A stretch of 64,000 nucleotides of DNA. It comes from Apiosordaria backusii. Taxonomy: Eukaryota; Ascomycota; Sordariomycetes; Sordariales; Lasiosphaeriaceae. The notes beneath the pieces are model-generated. The model was given only the letters and a program-made list of their open reading frames with translations, was not told the origin of the DNA and made no database searches. The stretch lies in contig JAUKTV010000019.1 of the NCBI GenBank assembly GCA_030549205.1, positions 1 to 64,000 of the forward strand, written 5' to 3'. A program made the position numbers and the translations under genes. Shown one piece after another: positions 45,244-57,813 of this stretch. How positions within the stretch are numbered: the stretch's first letter is position 1; every line of letters begins with the position of its first letter.

Positions 45244-46701
45244 ACAGCCCAACTCGACAACTCGAACAACACTGAAACGAACGGCCATTGCTCTTGAGAG
45301 CAGCATTACGAATCTTCGAGTATGCCGGCCATGAAGCCATGAACGATACGGTACCCAACAAGACGTCTGACAGTCCCGTATACAATACCCTAATATTGAC
45401 TAGACCTCGATCAGCAAAATAATGTTCAGGAAGTGGGAATGGGGGTGCTGCTCTTCGCATCACCTGTGTTGATACGGTCGAGCCTAGAAGCAGTGGAAGT
45501 TGGACCTTGCATCAAGACTGTGGGTAGTCCAAGCCGGAACAGGGTCTGATTTCCATGACATGGGATGGACTGAGCTCATACCTACTCTGTCCTTTAATTC
45601 TTCTTTCTCTTGCAATATATGGTTTCCCTTGCTTTATTCCTGCATGTTCCTGCTTCACATTGACCGGCCGATGCCATCTGCGAAGTGCACATGGTAGATT
45701 AACTGAGTATCGAAACCCGTCAGCGGCAATCGAGCAAAGATGCCACAGACTGTTATCTATATACCTAAGTACCTCGATGAGACTGAAGCTTTATCAAAAG
45801 CTATGAGATTTGCCGGTACAGACTTAGACGTCCAGGCAACTGGAGCCTGTGTAGTTCTTCATGCCCCCAAAATTTGTGTCTCGTAAATTGTAGGCCTTGA
45901 GTGTTTAAGAGAGCGAGACATCAGATAGGTAGTGAGCACCACTCTCCCCCATCGAAACATTTCATACAACCATTTAAATGCCATCCTTCGGGTTTCACTG
46001 AAGGCCTGCCAATTAACTTCAAACGCCTTCCCCATCTTCCGAGAGGCATTATTCTATAATGTACATATATTGATGATGGCAGGTAAGCCACGGTGTTCAA
46101 TTTGAAGGAGTTGAACTCTGCAGTATTAGTGAGAAACATTGAACATCTGAAGTCTATGTGTCATGGTGATTGTTCTGGCTCCTGGCATCCCTGGGGATGA
46201 GTAGGGTGTGCTTGAACTTTGCAGCTGAGACCAGCACGTGGGGGTATCGTATTCACGTAAGTACCTATGTGTAGATGCGGCAACTTCAACATTGAAACTT
46301 GATGGTGTCATCATTGTCACCTTTCTGCAAAGGCTGGAGAGAACACACCCAAATTCAGTCTGAATGAACTTGTCTGGTTTCCAAAATTGAGTGTTTGAAT
46401 CTCCAATAGCCACAGTGAAATGTTGATTCGGTGTATTTGACGGCCTTAGGACCTGAAATTCTGGATATCACTGCACAATAGGTCTTCGGTAGGCGTGAAA
46501 AATGCCCGATGGCATGATGTTCGATGGCTACGGTAAATGCTGAAACTCAGAGTTCTTGTCCAGCTAACCCGGCGTGCTATGTGCCTTGCCCACTCATTCC
46601 ACTATTCCTGTCTCTCCAAGCACTTTCCCAGTCGGAGCGCCTCGTAGAGCAGTGGCAGCATGTCTTGCAGAAAATTATTGAGAATACATTCCTTCTCTCC
46701 G
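45244..46701. other. Intergenic, no gene recognised
   Basis: Lies between convergent CYSTM and MYND genes. Only short unlinked open frames; it likely includes 3' UTRs. Confidence 0.5.
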
Positions 46702-47659
46702 TTAGGCAAACCGTTTACCACAGACCACCTTGTGGTGCGGCCAGTCCTTCGTCTGGCAGGACTTCATGCGAGGCGGGATCACCAGTTAGCACGAGCACAT
46801 AGAATTTAAGACGTAGGAAAGACATACGCTGTCGCAATACCAGGTGGACTGGTTGCGTTTGCTGCAACGGGCACATCGGAGAATGTTGCCCTCAATCTCC
46901 GACGTGATCTTGCCGCAGTGAAAGCAGCTTAAGAGTTGGTTTATGAGTTAGCGCTCCGCTCAGGTTCGTCAAGATAGCGGATTTGTAACATACCTCGGTT
47001 CGAAAAAGTCACGGGGAGTGCCGTGCGAATAGGCGTCCAAAGCCGCGAGAAATTGGGCCTTACCAGCTCCGCGGAAACCAATGTGGTGGTTCTCGTGCGA
47101 GTTATCGATATGGCAGGGAACCTCATTTGCGATTTTACGGAGATGATCGCAATCATCAGGGCTGATCCTCGCCCCAATTCGCAAAAGAAGGGCGCCAACA
47201 ATGATGGTGTGGTATCTTAGATCATCATCGCCCTCGGCGACCTCAAGCTCCATACCACGGGACATGGCAAGAAGCTGTTCCCCAAATCCTTGGTCGACCC
47301 GCTCACGGACGTTGGTGATTCGGCTGTTGAGTTCGGCCTGGAAGCCAGGGGTGCTGTATTTCTCTCGGGATTCGACAGTGGACATCGTGGGGTCGAACTG
47401 GTTAACCAGCGTGTGGTTGAAGCCAATCTCGGCAGCCTTGGGAAATAGAGCACCGAAGGACCCAGCAATGTGGATGTCATAATCACTCTCAAAGAGACCT
47501 AGAAGGATGTTAGCAACTTAGGAATGTGGAAATCCGTAGAACAACAGTTGAGAACGTACGCGGTCCCCGACGCTTGTAGCGATCCGGGCCCATTGCCTGC
47601 AACATGGCCTCAAGCGTACCCGGACGCGCATTTTCGATCACCATGATGATTGGCATCAT
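46702..47659 (-). CDS. MYND-type zinc finger protein, 254 aa
   Basis: Four exons: 47560-47659, 46994-47498, 46828-46927, 46702-46761. Introns are 61, 66 and 66 bp with GTACGT/GTATGT donors. Splicing the last three exons creates a complete MYND finger at residues 203-249: C203-x2-C206, C220-x2-C223, WYC233, C237, H245, C249. This is strong proof of the exon joins. MYND fingers mediate protein-protein contacts in transcription and chromatin regulators. The N-terminal 200 residues (SDYDIHIAGSFGALFPKAAE, GFRGAGKAQFLAALDAYSHG) match a fungal MYND-associated region but show no catalytic motif. The ATG at 47659 is chosen as the first in a MET-MET pair. Confidence 0.85.
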
Positions 47660-48015
47660 TGTGGTGTGTGTATGCGGTAAAAGGTTGATGGTTGCAGATG
47701 AGAGGATATGGGGAAACAGAGAGACAGAGGTAGGAATTTGATCGGCCCAATCTCACAGGAAAGAACTAATTTGCAGTGAAAATCGGCAGGGTAGTGAGTC
47801 GAAAGGAAATATGAGTGGCGGAATACCAGGTAGCGAATGGAAAGGAAAGTACGACAGTGGGCTTGCAATCACGACCTTCGCCAGTCGCTCCTTCCACAGG
47901 CAATAAAGCGCAACAATTCTCTTCCATGTTTTCACAAAGCGTCGAAGCTGGACGAGCCTCCCCCCCCCAGCAAGTAAAGAAATACAAAACAACCAATCAA
48001 CCGATACCCTTTCTC

Positions 48016-49507
48016 TCAAGGCCTCCAATCCCTCGCACCCCTCTCAAAATCCTCCAACCTCTTCACAAACCCCTTTGCCATCTCCGTCCTCTCACTATCC
48101 GCCCCCGCATACCTCTTCAACCACATCACCCCCTTCTTCCCATACTCCTTCGCCTTCTTCAGCTCTCCCCTCTGAGCATAGACATTCCCAATGATATTAT
48201 ACAAATCCCCCATCTGCCCTTCCATCCCTTCTTCCCTGACTAGTTCCTCAATCTCGGAAATCTTTTCCTCTGTCAGTTTGGAGGGGGTGTCAAATTCTTC
48301 CAGCAGAGCCTGGATCCGGTTACGCTGTTTGTCTGACTTTTTGATGGCGGTGGGGTTTTGACAGAGGGCGCAGGTGCAGGTAAAGCCCCACCACTTGAGG
48401 AGCTCGGAGCGGTCGGTGGAGAGGATGTTTAGGGGGGCGTCTGGGGGGTGTTAGTATGGGGGTGAGGGACAAGAAATAAGGGGAACTGACAAGAGATAGA
48501 CAGCTCCTCGCCGGGGGAGATGTCTCTGTAGGCTACGATCTCCATGATGAGGGTGGAGGGGGAGTAGCGGGTGAAGCAGCTGTTCAGGTCAGTCATCTGG
48601 TATCCCTCAAATCCAGGGGAGGCTTACTTTGGCTTGCAAGCGTGATTTATCCTCTGCCCACACCCAACATCAGTTAGTATAACCGCCCTTCCAAGTATGA
48701 CAGAAGAAAACTAACCGCAATCTCAGGATACAACCCCGAATGGCTCCCCCACCCCATCTGCCCCGTCGACCCCTCCAACACTCCCACCGTGACATCAAAG
48801 GTGTTCGTCTTCATAATATCATCAACTACATACCCCTTCCCCTGCGCCGCCAGTCCCATCACCTCCCTCTGCTGCTCCTTCGGCAGCTGGTTCCCGGCCC
48901 GCTGCAGGAGTTTCAGCACATCCCTCGTCTCCCACTTGTCGTTTTGCTCCGCGCTCTCCAGGAGTTGCAGCATGACTGGGAGCTGGACCATTAGGACTGT
49001 GCCCTTCTTGATGTGTTCCGTAGCGACAACACCATAGCCTTTGTTGGGTAGTTTCTCTACTTTGAAGGGGTTCTTGGGATAGTGGGTTGGTTTGAAGGGA
49101 ACACCGCCCCGGTCATTCTCTAGCCACGAGACATATGGGGCGTGAATGAAGGAGGCGATGTCAGCTGCGGTTTCTGGGGTGGTGATGATGCTCAGGGGGG
49201 TGCCGGCCCAGGTGTCGAGGGTTGTAAAGGTGCATAGCTTCGAGGCTTTGGGCACTGTTCTTTTGTTCTGTTGTTTTTTGGGCAAGAAACAGGTAGGGGG
49301 TATGGACCAGGGGTACCAGTTGTTGGTCAGTATGACTGTTTCGTCATCCACGAGGAGTGGGCAAGATCGTTGGTGGCTGAGGGGGTTGAGATGACTGTTG
49401 TTAGGACATGAGCGTGAGGTTGGGGGGATGGGCTCTGAGGTTGCTAGGACTCCTCGACTGCTGAGGAGGAGAGGAATGATGGTGAGGGTGGGTATAAGAG
49501 AAAGCAT
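48016..49507 (-). CDS. SET-domain-like protein with signal peptide, 443 aa
   Basis: Exons 48716-49507, 48628-48653 (26-nt micro-exon), 48491-48579, 48016-48440; all phases agree. Residues 1-22 form a signal peptide (SLIPTLTIIPLLLSSRGVLA). The SET domain starts at KGYGVVATEHIKKGTVLM (about 157). The hallmark RINHACKPNC (about 265-274) is assembled only by splicing the micro-exon, then EIVAYRDISPGEELSISY (about 286-303), a post-SET-like CTCALC, and TPR-like C-terminal helices (YNIIGNVYAQRGELKKAKEYG). The family is fungal SET5-like. The secretion signal is unusual for a methyltransferase but typical of a subgroup of fungal SET proteins with extracellular or endomembrane prediction. Substrate unknown. 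Confidence 0.87.
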
Positions 49508-49933
49508 GGTGGCGAGGCTGGGCTTTGCGGCCCGCTGAGGCTACCTGATTAAGGTGTGTAAGTAGTAACTTCATTCCCATCAAAGCAAGACAAACTCGAT
49601 CATTTTTAAGTAGCAAGATGAATTACCGTGTCGTGGCTTGTTCATGTCCTTGCCGTCGCCAAGGTGCTGCATTTTGGTAGTGCCGGCATCTTTGGTACGG
49701 CACAGGGGCACATTAGCCGGCCTCTTGGAACTCTTATCACCGACGATCTCTCATGTATACAGGCGGAGCCCAAGACGGCCTGAATTAACAACGTCGTTAC
49801 ATTCGTACATTTCCAAGACGATAATACAACTCCAAAAGTGCTAAAAGAATATGTACAACCAAATGCCCCTCCTACTGTGCGCGCTTGTTATTAAACCCTT
49901 GGCTACTCAAGTCGCCTTGGCATGCTTCCTCTA
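49508..49933. other. Intergenic between SET and PEX16 genes
   Basis: Both neighbours are on the minus strand; probable PEX16 3' UTR and SET promoter. No other feature seen. Confidence 0.5.
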
Positions 49934-51205
49934 TCACGCGCTCGTGCTGAAGTAATAATTCTCCCACAGGTATTCGTAGTCCTCAATGATACCAGCCAGC
50001 AGCCCTGGCATGCGGCTCCTCACCCCTCCCACAAGACCCTTGGTGACGTTCTCATAGAAAGCGCCGCGCATGGCCCACCATCCCATCGCCCATCCCCGGC
50101 GATTCCATTCCTCGCGCTCCAGCGGTGTTGTCCGTAGCCCTCTGTCTCGCAGTTGCCTAGCTGCGAGCTCAGTCCCCACGCCCAGCAGCCATGGTGTCCA
50201 GGACCTCCGCTTATCCTTGCTGCGCGCCAGCGCGATGGCGAAAACAAGCGGCGCCAAGATGTGCAGTACCTCAGCCAACTGCGCCCTGCCCTGCAGCCTG
50301 TTGAGGAGGTTGGACGCCGGCTTGATATCATCTGCCGTCAGCACCCTCGAGAGAAGATACCCACTTGTGTCCCCCGGCGCAGGAAGCGTAGGAAGAGACA
50401 TGCCAGTGCGCGGCATTGTCCACTCCCCGTTGGGACCAACCCCTTTCCTCCGGGGCGCACCTACAGACCCATTGCCAAATCCTTTTCTGTCTTCATCGTC
50501 CTCCCCAAGTGCGCGGAGCTCGGCTTCTTCTGGGTCTTCGGGCGCCTCGTCGGGTATCGGCTCTCGTTCGGGAAGGACTGGCGTCACGAGCGGTCGGGAT
50601 TTTGTTATCCGTAGGAGTAGAAGCTTGCAGAACGCTTTAATGGCCTCGAGGAGCACCACGACGTTCCAGCGCACGCGCTCGCCGCGGCGCTTGGCTGACA
50701 TTTCGCATAGGAGCTCGACATAGTTGACGATTTGGAGGACGTAGGCGACGCGCCGGTAGAAGGCGCTCTTGAGCGTCCAGAATTTGGTGTAACGGCTCTG
50801 TGGGGAGGGTGCGCGGGGGAGCGAGGAAAGCGGCAGCTTCGAAAGGGTACTTGCTCGGGACAGGAGGGTATCGTGGTACAAGGAAAGCAATTGAACACCG
50901 CTGTGAATAGATTCGGAGGCTATCTCGGCATCACGGAAACGGCCTGGGAAGAGAGGCGAACGGTTAGTTTTCGTTCTTGTGAAGCCGGGATGCCCGCGTT
51001 ACGATGGGACAGGGGGGTGGCAATTACCAGGTATGATATACGTCAGTGATCGCAGTGTCGACTCTATCTGCGACACCTGATGGGCGTTCTTGGTGATGAA
51101 CTCGTCGTACATGTGAAGCCATTGTGGTGGCAGCGAAAAGGCGCGTTTCGCATCAGAGCGCCCTGGCGCAGAGCTCGGGCTCTGTGTGTCGGATGGCCTC
51201 GACAT
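49934..51205 (-). CDS. PEX16: Peroxisomal membrane protein PEX16, 395 aa
   Basis: Exons 51028-51205 and 49934-50943, with an 84-bp intron (donor GTAATT, branch CTAAC, acceptor CCCAG). It starts MSRPSDTQ and has the PEX16 N-terminal helix (MYDEFITKNAHQVSQIESTL), then FTLKSAFYRRVAYVLQIVNYVELLCEM-type central helices, an acidic low-complexity loop, GYLLSRVLTADDIKPASNLL, membrane helix ILAPLVFAIALA and the C-terminal REEWNRRGWAMGWWAMRGAFYE region with GIIEDYEYLWENYYFSTSA at the end. PEX16 helps insert peroxisomal membrane proteins and is needed for peroxisome biogenesis in filamentous fungi. Length fits fungal orthologues. Confidence 0.93.
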
Positions 51206-51757
51206 CGCACATTCGGCAGTTAGAAAAGGAGCAGCATGTGGGGGAGGATAGCAAAGGTCTCGGCAAAGGGTGTCGGTCGCGATCAAGATCGCTGATGGGC
51301 GCGTAAAAAGGATATCAAGGGTATCTCGTGTATTCTCGCGGGGTTGCCAAAATGATGGAATGTCGTTGAGCGTTGAATGAATTGGCGTCGGCGTTGGCGT
51401 TCAGGGCAGCGGCAGACAGAGTCCATGCCTCGGCTGCAAACCATCTGGGTGCTAAGCTCGGCGGCGCGGTGGTCCGAGCTCCTGACGCAATCTTGAATCT
51501 GGGGGGATCACCAAGCGGCAGGGATTGAGGTGCAAGGGAAAATGAATTCCACATGCTTTTCGTCGCGTGATCGCGTCTTTGTTCACTTTCGGGTTGGGTC
51601 TTCGTTGGGACATCAGATCTTCATATCAGACACAGCGGCGCTCATACTGGCAATTGATTATTTATTTCATAACTCATACGTAGCTGTCATTGTCTTAATG
51701 ACTTCACATTGCGCTTACCCCACCTGCTCCACCCCTTGAAAACACCGATCAACCTCC
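51206..51757. other. Intergenic between PEX16 and GST
   Basis: PEX16 promoter side and GST 3' flank. No other gene supported. Confidence 0.5.
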
Positions 51758-52527
51758 TTACTGTTGAGCCTTCTGAGCCTTGAGCTTTGCAATTCTAGCC
51801 CTGGTACCCTCGATAACCTGTTGCTCGTTGAAGATGGAGGTTACACTGGGATGGACAGCCACCTTCTCAGCCCACTTGGTAAAGTTGGGGGCCTTCTCAA
51901 CAATGGATGGCCACAGGTTGGATGGGTAGAGGTCAGTCTTGGACAAGCTCTTGAGCCTGATCACAAAGGAACCAGTCAAAACCTGTTGATTTGTTAATAA
52001 AAAGCTCACCATTCTGGTAGGACTATGGTACTCACCTCAGCCTGCGTCAACTTGTCGCTGCCACCGAAATAGGGGCTCGCATCAGCAAGCAACGGTTCGA
52101 CCTCCGTGACGAGGGCGGCGACAGCCTTGTCTACAATGTCTGCTTGTGCAGCCTCACCCTCGGCCGTGTAGAGAGCAAACAGCTGGCCGTTGAACTTTGA
52201 AATGAAGGCATCGACGAACAGCGCAACACGTGCACGGCGGAGGGCGCCCTCAGGTGTGTTGGAAGGAGGTAGGAGGTGGGATGGGTAGGCGTCCGCCAGG
52301 AAATTTGCGACAATGGCAGACTCGATAATGATCTCTCCGTTGTAAGAGAGCGCGGGAACCAGGCCCCTTGGATTGATCTTGAGGTACTCTGGCGTGCGGG
52401 GGATGTCCAGGTCGATGATGACTTCCTCAAAGGGAACCTTCAATTCTTCCAAGATGATGTGGGCGCGATGGGCCCATGGGCATCTGTGGTGGGTGTAGAG
52501 GATAAGCTTGGCGTCTGTAGAACCCAT
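51758..52527 (-). CDS. Glutathione S-transferase, omega-like, 238 aa
   Basis: Exons 52036-52527 and 51758-51982, 53-bp intron (GTGAGT ... CAACAG). N-terminal thioredoxin-fold domain: LILYTHHRCPWAHRA with a candidate catalytic Cys16 in a CPWAHR motif, the cysteine-type active site of omega/GTO enzymes, and GLVPALSYNGEIIIESAIVA containing the cis-Pro and the glutathione-binding E-S pair. The all-helical C-terminal domain follows. Such enzymes act in thiol transfer and stress or xenobiotic detoxification in the cytosol. Start at 52527 (MGSTDAK) agrees with domain start. Confidence 0.92.
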
Positions 52528-53767
52528 TTTGGCTGTATCTTGCGATGGTTGGTCGTTGTCTTCTTGACTGTTTACTCAAGTACCGAACAAGGGGTTGTCG
52601 TCAAAATAGGTAGGCTTTTGGAAGCTGGGGTCTCTGATTTTGCCAATTTTTTGTTCGAGGGACCCAAACGTCTTTTTGAAGACTTTTTGAATTGGCACAG
52701 GTCCCTCTTTGCTGACAAAAGCAAACGGATTTCGGATGGTCGCGTCATATGGCGCTATCGAGAACACCATCGAAGTGACAAATGGAGCTATGTGGGAGCT
52801 TGGGGGAGCTTGCTAAGCATCTAGCTGGAACCGACCGTTAGTTGCCGAAGCCTGACTCGGTGTGCGAATTCCCCCGCACAACGAAACGACGGGATTCGAC
52901 ATTAGACGTTTCCGCGTTGTTTGATCCTAACTACCGTAGTCAGAGGACTGGGAAGGTCTTTGTCGGTATCGGAGCCGAAGCGGGCCGTTTCCTGTTTCCG
53001 TGAAGTCGCCCTGCCGATGCAAACACATGCCCGCTGCCGGGACCCACACATCGTGTCGAGGCGCGCAAAACTTACACTACAAGCCCCAAGTCTCGGCTGC
53101 CCAGCCATGCAAACAAGAACATCACATTGGATGCCACGGGAATCGTATAAAAGTTCAGGGCCTTGCTCACCGAATTTGCCGGTCACGGTTTGCATCACTT
53201 TGTCAGGCTCATGTTGGTTCGGCAGAGTACCTAGGTAAAGTCAATAATACTTGGTCTGGTGTGTCCATCACTCCAGTCTAACAGGCCGAATCCTGGGGTC
53301 TTGGAAATTACTTTGTCAGGCTCTTTTACTTATGTTGATGTTGGGTGTTGAGGATAGTTCTGAGATGCAGTCCGAGGCTCTATCTAGACTTCTCAGCCCC
53401 CTACATGTCTCTCACATCACCCTCAGCATCCTTCGATGTTTCTGTACTATGGGAACGACAAGGCAATAGCAGTTGGGCTGACGACTTATCGAGCCGTCAC
53501 CGGTCATCACAGTCTTCCCAGTTCTAAGACTGACGACCATCCGGCTAAACATCATCGGATGCCACGGCCCGCTCGATATTAAGAAACTCTGGGCGCAAAG
53601 CAATGGAAGATGCAGCACCCGTTCAGTCATGCGCAGCCTTCTTGGCCAGGAGATATCGTGCGCATGTAAATACCTAGCGAGAGCGCTCTGTTCACTGGGC
53701 TTGCCGTGTTAGCCAACCTATTGTGTGTTGCCTGGTGTCACGACCGCGCTCCGACAATTTGGCTATA
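52528..53767. other. Divergent promoter region between GST and AA9
   Basis: 1.2 kb between divergently transcribed genes. Open frames here lack motifs. A TATAA-like GGCTATAATG runs into the AA9 ATG. Confidence 0.5.
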
Positions 53768-55033
53768 ATGAAGCCCAAGTCTCAGATTCTGTTGGCCGCG
53801 GCGGTGGCGGTGAGCAATGTGAGCGTTGCTCAAGCTCATGTGTTTATCTGGGTATGTATCGCATTACCAGTAGATACCATCAGATGACTGACCAAAAGTA
53901 GGGTGTGTTTGTCAATGGCGTAGACCAGGGCACGTTCAACGGTATCCGGACACCAGCATATAACGGACCTCCTCCGAGAGGCTATTCAAACTCACCCGTC
54001 AAGGATCTGAACTCGATTGACATGCGGTGCAATGTGTTGGGCGACAAGCAAGTCACCCATACCATCAAGGTTGCCCCGGGGGACAACGTCACTCTTGACT
54101 GGCATCACAATAACCGCACGGTTGCGGACGATGTGATCGACTTCAGTCATCATGGCCCTGCACTCGTGTATCTGACCCCAGACCCGCCGACCGAGAACTC
54201 ATTCGTCAAGATTTGGGAGAAAGGGCTTTATGAGCTTGGACCAGCACCTTTCAGCCCCGGCAAGTGGGCAACAACATCGGATATCAAGGCCAATAATGGA
54301 CTCATGAACTTCCGTATCCCGGCAAACTTGAAGGCTGGCTTGTGAGTGTTGTCTTGGAACCCGTGTTGCAGAGCAATGTTGACTCTAGGCAGCTATCTTA
54401 TCCGGGCCGAGATGGTGGGTCTTCATGAGGCGGATGCTCGGTTTGACCAGAATCCGCGGCGTGGTGCCCAGTTCTATCCAAACTGTGTGCAAATCGAGGT
54501 GGTTGGTGATGGCGCCGTAGAGCTTCCTGAAGGCGTGTCGTTCCCTGGAGCTTACCAGTATGATGACCCTGGTGTCCATTACAACGTAAGTTTTCGTGAT
54601 GGTGATCATGTTGTGGGAGGAAGCTAACAGTCAGGTCAGATCTACTGCTCGACTGAGCGTGCCCCACTGGCGCCATGCACTGATGGTAGCACCTACAAAA
54701 TCCCAGGTCAGCCGATATCTTGCCCTTCTTCTTCTCTGTTGCTGACGAACTTAGGCCCTACCGTCTGGTCGGGTGCTTGGCCTGAGACTACCAAGGTTGC
54801 CCTCGGCCCTGTGACTGGGCCGACGACCGCGACTCGTTGGAGCAGCTGGTAGGTTCAACCCGTCATCATCAGGACTTCTGGCTAGTTTTGACAAAGGAGA
54901 TAGGATCCAACAATCCGTAGTTACGACGGCGACGTTTAACCAAGCTGGATCGCCTGTTCCGGTTGCCACATCGCGATACACGGCTTCTTGGTCGCTGGCG
55001 TATGCCGCCCCGACAGCGCCACCAGCTCTTTAG
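53768..55033 (+). CDS. AA9 lytic polysaccharide monooxygenase, 335 aa
   Basis: Copper enzyme that oxidatively cleaves cellulose and related glucans outside the cell. Six exons: 53768-53851, 53902-54341, 54393-54585, 54640-54706, 54755-54848, 54904-55033. The signal peptide ends AQA and the mature protein begins with His24 (HVFIW), the N-terminal ligand of the copper histidine brace. The second ligand is His111 in DFSHHGPALVYL and the axial Tyr203 lies in AQFYPNCVQIEV, with Gln201 and His186 of the second shell also present. Cys71 and Cys206 probably form the conserved disulfide. There is no CBM1 module; the C-terminal tail after the domain is Ala/Pro/Thr-rich. The last exon is supported by phase and an open frame but a shorter end at 54852 is possible. 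Confidence 0.92.
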
Positions 55034-56435
55034 CGGCAATTTCGGATGCTCGCTGCGTCAAAGCCCAGCTCGACAACCAGGAAGAGCAGGAATTAGTTCA
55101 GGGGAAGCTGCGAAGGAAACTTCCGGGCGGAACCAGATATCGGCCGAATCATTGGTTATCTCTGTGGCAATTCTTAGAGAAAGCCATTCCCGACTCGCTA
55201 GCTTCTGAGCTAATCGGCCACCAGTCTGGAAGATTGAGTTGGCAGCTGTCCGCCGTCGTGGTTTGTACATGATGGAAGACTTCGCTGACCAAGAGCTAAT
55301 GACCTGGGTGGCTGTCAGGTTGAAGCTTATTTCTTCTCGAGAAAATGTTCTTGACATCGCTGATCTTCGTCAATTATTTAAACAAGTACTCCAGCGCCAA
55401 TTAATACACTCTCTTTTCCAGGTTGGTAAAACGCTGTACTGTTTTCCGATCACTCCCAACCTCAATCATGAGCACCTCAGCGAGATACCTTTCGGCCGAA
55501 GCAGTAAACTTTGCAATGCAGAGCTGCTCAACGTGCACAACAGAACTGAAACCTCTTCAAGCTTTGACCTCCTTTATGACCCGGGCGACTCCTCTTTTCT
55601 TGTTTCTTGCCTTTTGGGCAATCGCCTTGGTGCAGCTTGGACCAATCGATCATTACTTGCCATTTCTCAGTCAACGAACAAGCCCGGCATCGTACAGCGG
55701 GAGGAGGCGAAGCAACTAGAACGATCGACGTTTCGAGGCGCTCAACCTTCTTGGCGCTGCTCTACAAGGTCGACTCAACACGCAGGACAATCCTTGTCAC
55801 AATGTCCATCCTGTCGGCCATGGAACTCCTCAAGATAGCGAAACTTGCCACCAGCACTGGCAGCCGGCACAAGTACATTCTCTCAGCAACGAATCGCTAA
55901 CCGCGTCAACGACAACAAAAAAGCGCTATTGGACGCCTCCTGTACGTGCTTGGCATTGTCATAGACACCATAAATCTCCTGATCAAAGTCGGAGTAGATG
56001 GTGGCCTATCCTTTCACCGCTCAGGTTGGTCATGTCTCAGTGCGCTTCGCATCTGCTATTTGGGGAACACCAACCAGAACCGAGGGCAACCCACCAACAC
56101 AACAATGTGCAGATGGTATCGAGGGATGGAGGGGCGGCACAGAGCATATCATATTTCAATGACAGCGCATAAGTAGTACATGCAATATATGCCCGATTTG
56201 TACACACCTCCTCCATGTCTTGCATGCCAAAGTGGAGGTCAGAATGCGCCAGCCAACCCGCCAGTTGGGAGTGTCTGTTAACTTCTCGGCAAGTTCTAAA
56301 AACATTGCACTTACCTCTCAGTATTTCACCATCGCTGTTTATTCATAACAGAGTGCTGTACTCAGCAGCGGCGAGTCATGATGGTAGGCTTTAGCTCGGC
56401 CAGTAAATTCTACAATCCAATCAGAAGCCATCCTA
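55034..56435. other. Intergenic, no confident gene
   Basis: Several open frames (one of 199 codons without a clear ATG at 55239-55838) have no recognisable domain or intron support. Confidence 0.5.
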
Positions 56436-56527
56436 TCGGGTATGGTGTAGCGGTAACATCGTTGACTCTCACTTCTCAGAAGTGTCTGTTCTCTCAACAG
56501 CCCCGGGTTCGACTCCCGGTATCCGAG
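56436..56527 (+). tRNA. tRNA-Glu(CTC) with 21-nt intron
   Basis: Acceptor stem TCGGGTA / TATCCGA (one G-U), D arm TGGTGTAGCGGTAACATC, anticodon stem GTTGA / TCAAC, T arm CCCGGGTTCGACTCCCGG, discriminator G. The anticodon loop is CT-CTC-A, then an intron 56472-56492 at the canonical position after base 37, then C. Followed by a T-run (TCTCTTTTTT) that serves as RNA polymerase III terminator. Confidence 0.9.
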
Positions 56528-56538
56528 TCTCTTTTTTC
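56528..56538 (+). terminator. RNA polymerase III T-tract after tRNA-Glu
   Basis: CTCTTTTTT immediately downstream of the mature 3' end. Confidence 0.75.
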
Positions 56539-57711
56539 CACTTCTTTCCATCTTTTTGCGCCCTGCGTTTCTGCACTCGATAAAGTGTCCAAATGCATGA
56601 CAAATCCCACAGTGGCTTGAACAGCATGTCCTAATCGGTCCGTACTCTCCTTCGCATGGTCCATTGCACTGCGATCCTAGATCCCGTCCCTGACCCCCAC
56701 AATTCTCCAACAAGCATGGCATCTAATACTTCTCGTAGCAACCCCATCGATCCAGAGCAAGGTTCGGCAGTTCTGTCATCCTGTCAGGTCTTACAAAGCC
56801 AGGCCGCCGATGTTGGGAAGTGGACAGCGGAATGACCATACCTCCCGTCTATAATGACATCTCATTTCTTTTTGTGTGCCTTTCAAATGCAAGACACCAG
56901 CATCGTGCAATGCCACGATGATACCAATCGCACAGCCTACCCGTTACCGCCGAGGGGGCCCTACCCCAATCCCCAAAACCTTGCAGCCAAAACCACGACA
57001 TCCCACGCTCGTGGAGAGAGGAATGCATCGTCCCCAAACAACCCCGCCACTGGCTGCAGGTTGGATGATATATCATATTACAAACCACGTATAACATCCT
57101 CTCGCTCGCTACCAGAAAGCGGGAGAAAGACAGCATGCCACCGTATTGAGTTCTGGGCACATCTCGACGTCCGATTGTCTGCATAATGAGGGGGTAAGGA
57201 AATGCCTGGAAGAGTCAAGTGCATCGAGGAGGGGTGGTATCATCACGCGGGTTAGATTGTTTCTGGATAAGGTGGGGTGATTTGGACTGCGATTTCCTGA
57301 CCGCTTCTACGTGATACTTTCCACATTTTATGCAGTTGGACGGATAAGTCGACACAGGTGCATGCTGGTGCAGCCAAACCCCGAAAGTGAGTGACAACGC
57401 ACCACCAACTAAGACACTATCATGCATTGGACTGACCTTGGAGTTCCCCGTCACAGGATGGAGGGCATGAGATGTGACAGAGAAGGATAATTCCGTGTTT
57501 GTTGAGGGAAGAGATGGATATAAAGCTCGAGGGACTGCTCAATGATCGTCGAGGGTCATCCCTCCACCGTTTCCGTTCTTCATTGCCAGTCAAGTTCGAG
57601 ATAACCCGTCCTGTTGGGATCGACAAACCTTCGTTTTATATCTCGTTCATTCCTGCATCCATTACCACACCGATACCACCACACACCTCCATCTCTTTCT
57701 CATTTCCCCCA
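56539..57711. other. Intergenic, nothing recognised
   Basis: Short open frames on both strands without motifs. The last 200 bp are pyrimidine-rich and may be a promoter and 5' UTR for the small ORF at 57712. Confidence 0.45.
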
Positions 57712-57813
57712 ATGTCCGACAAGTACTGCGACCACAACGTCACGCACGGCTGCACCACATCAGTACCCAGCAAAGTCTCACTGTGCGACGCCTGCGCAAA
57801 GGGAGGGTGTTGA
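57712..57813 (+). CDS. Small Cys/His-rich ORF, 33 aa or first exon
   Basis: ATG with a good context (CCAATGTCCG) after a long CT-rich leader. The product starts MSDKYCDHNVTHGC and ends LCDACAKGGC, with five cysteines and two histidines in 33 residues, suggesting a metal-binding knuckle. About 350 bp downstream (58161-58259) a frame after a TCCGCAG acceptor reads ITKENMCGAAFWNEMYEEDD and an Asp-rich end, which may be its second exon, but no donor gives a consistent phase. No family recognised. Confidence 0.4.
   Translation: MSDKYCDHNVTHGCTTSVPSKVSLCDACAKGGC

Noticed and set aside
52276..52824. 182-codon plus-strand open frame over the GST gene
   Set aside because: Antisense shadow of GST exon 1 extending into its promoter.
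54850..54852. AA9 stop at TAG ending exon 5
   Set aside because: A GTAGGT donor and GATAG acceptor remove it and give an open, compositionally typical C-terminal tail. I kept the longer model but note the alternative.
55239..55838. 199-codon plus-strand open frame downstream of AA9
   Set aside because: No recognised domain, no clear ATG and no intron support.
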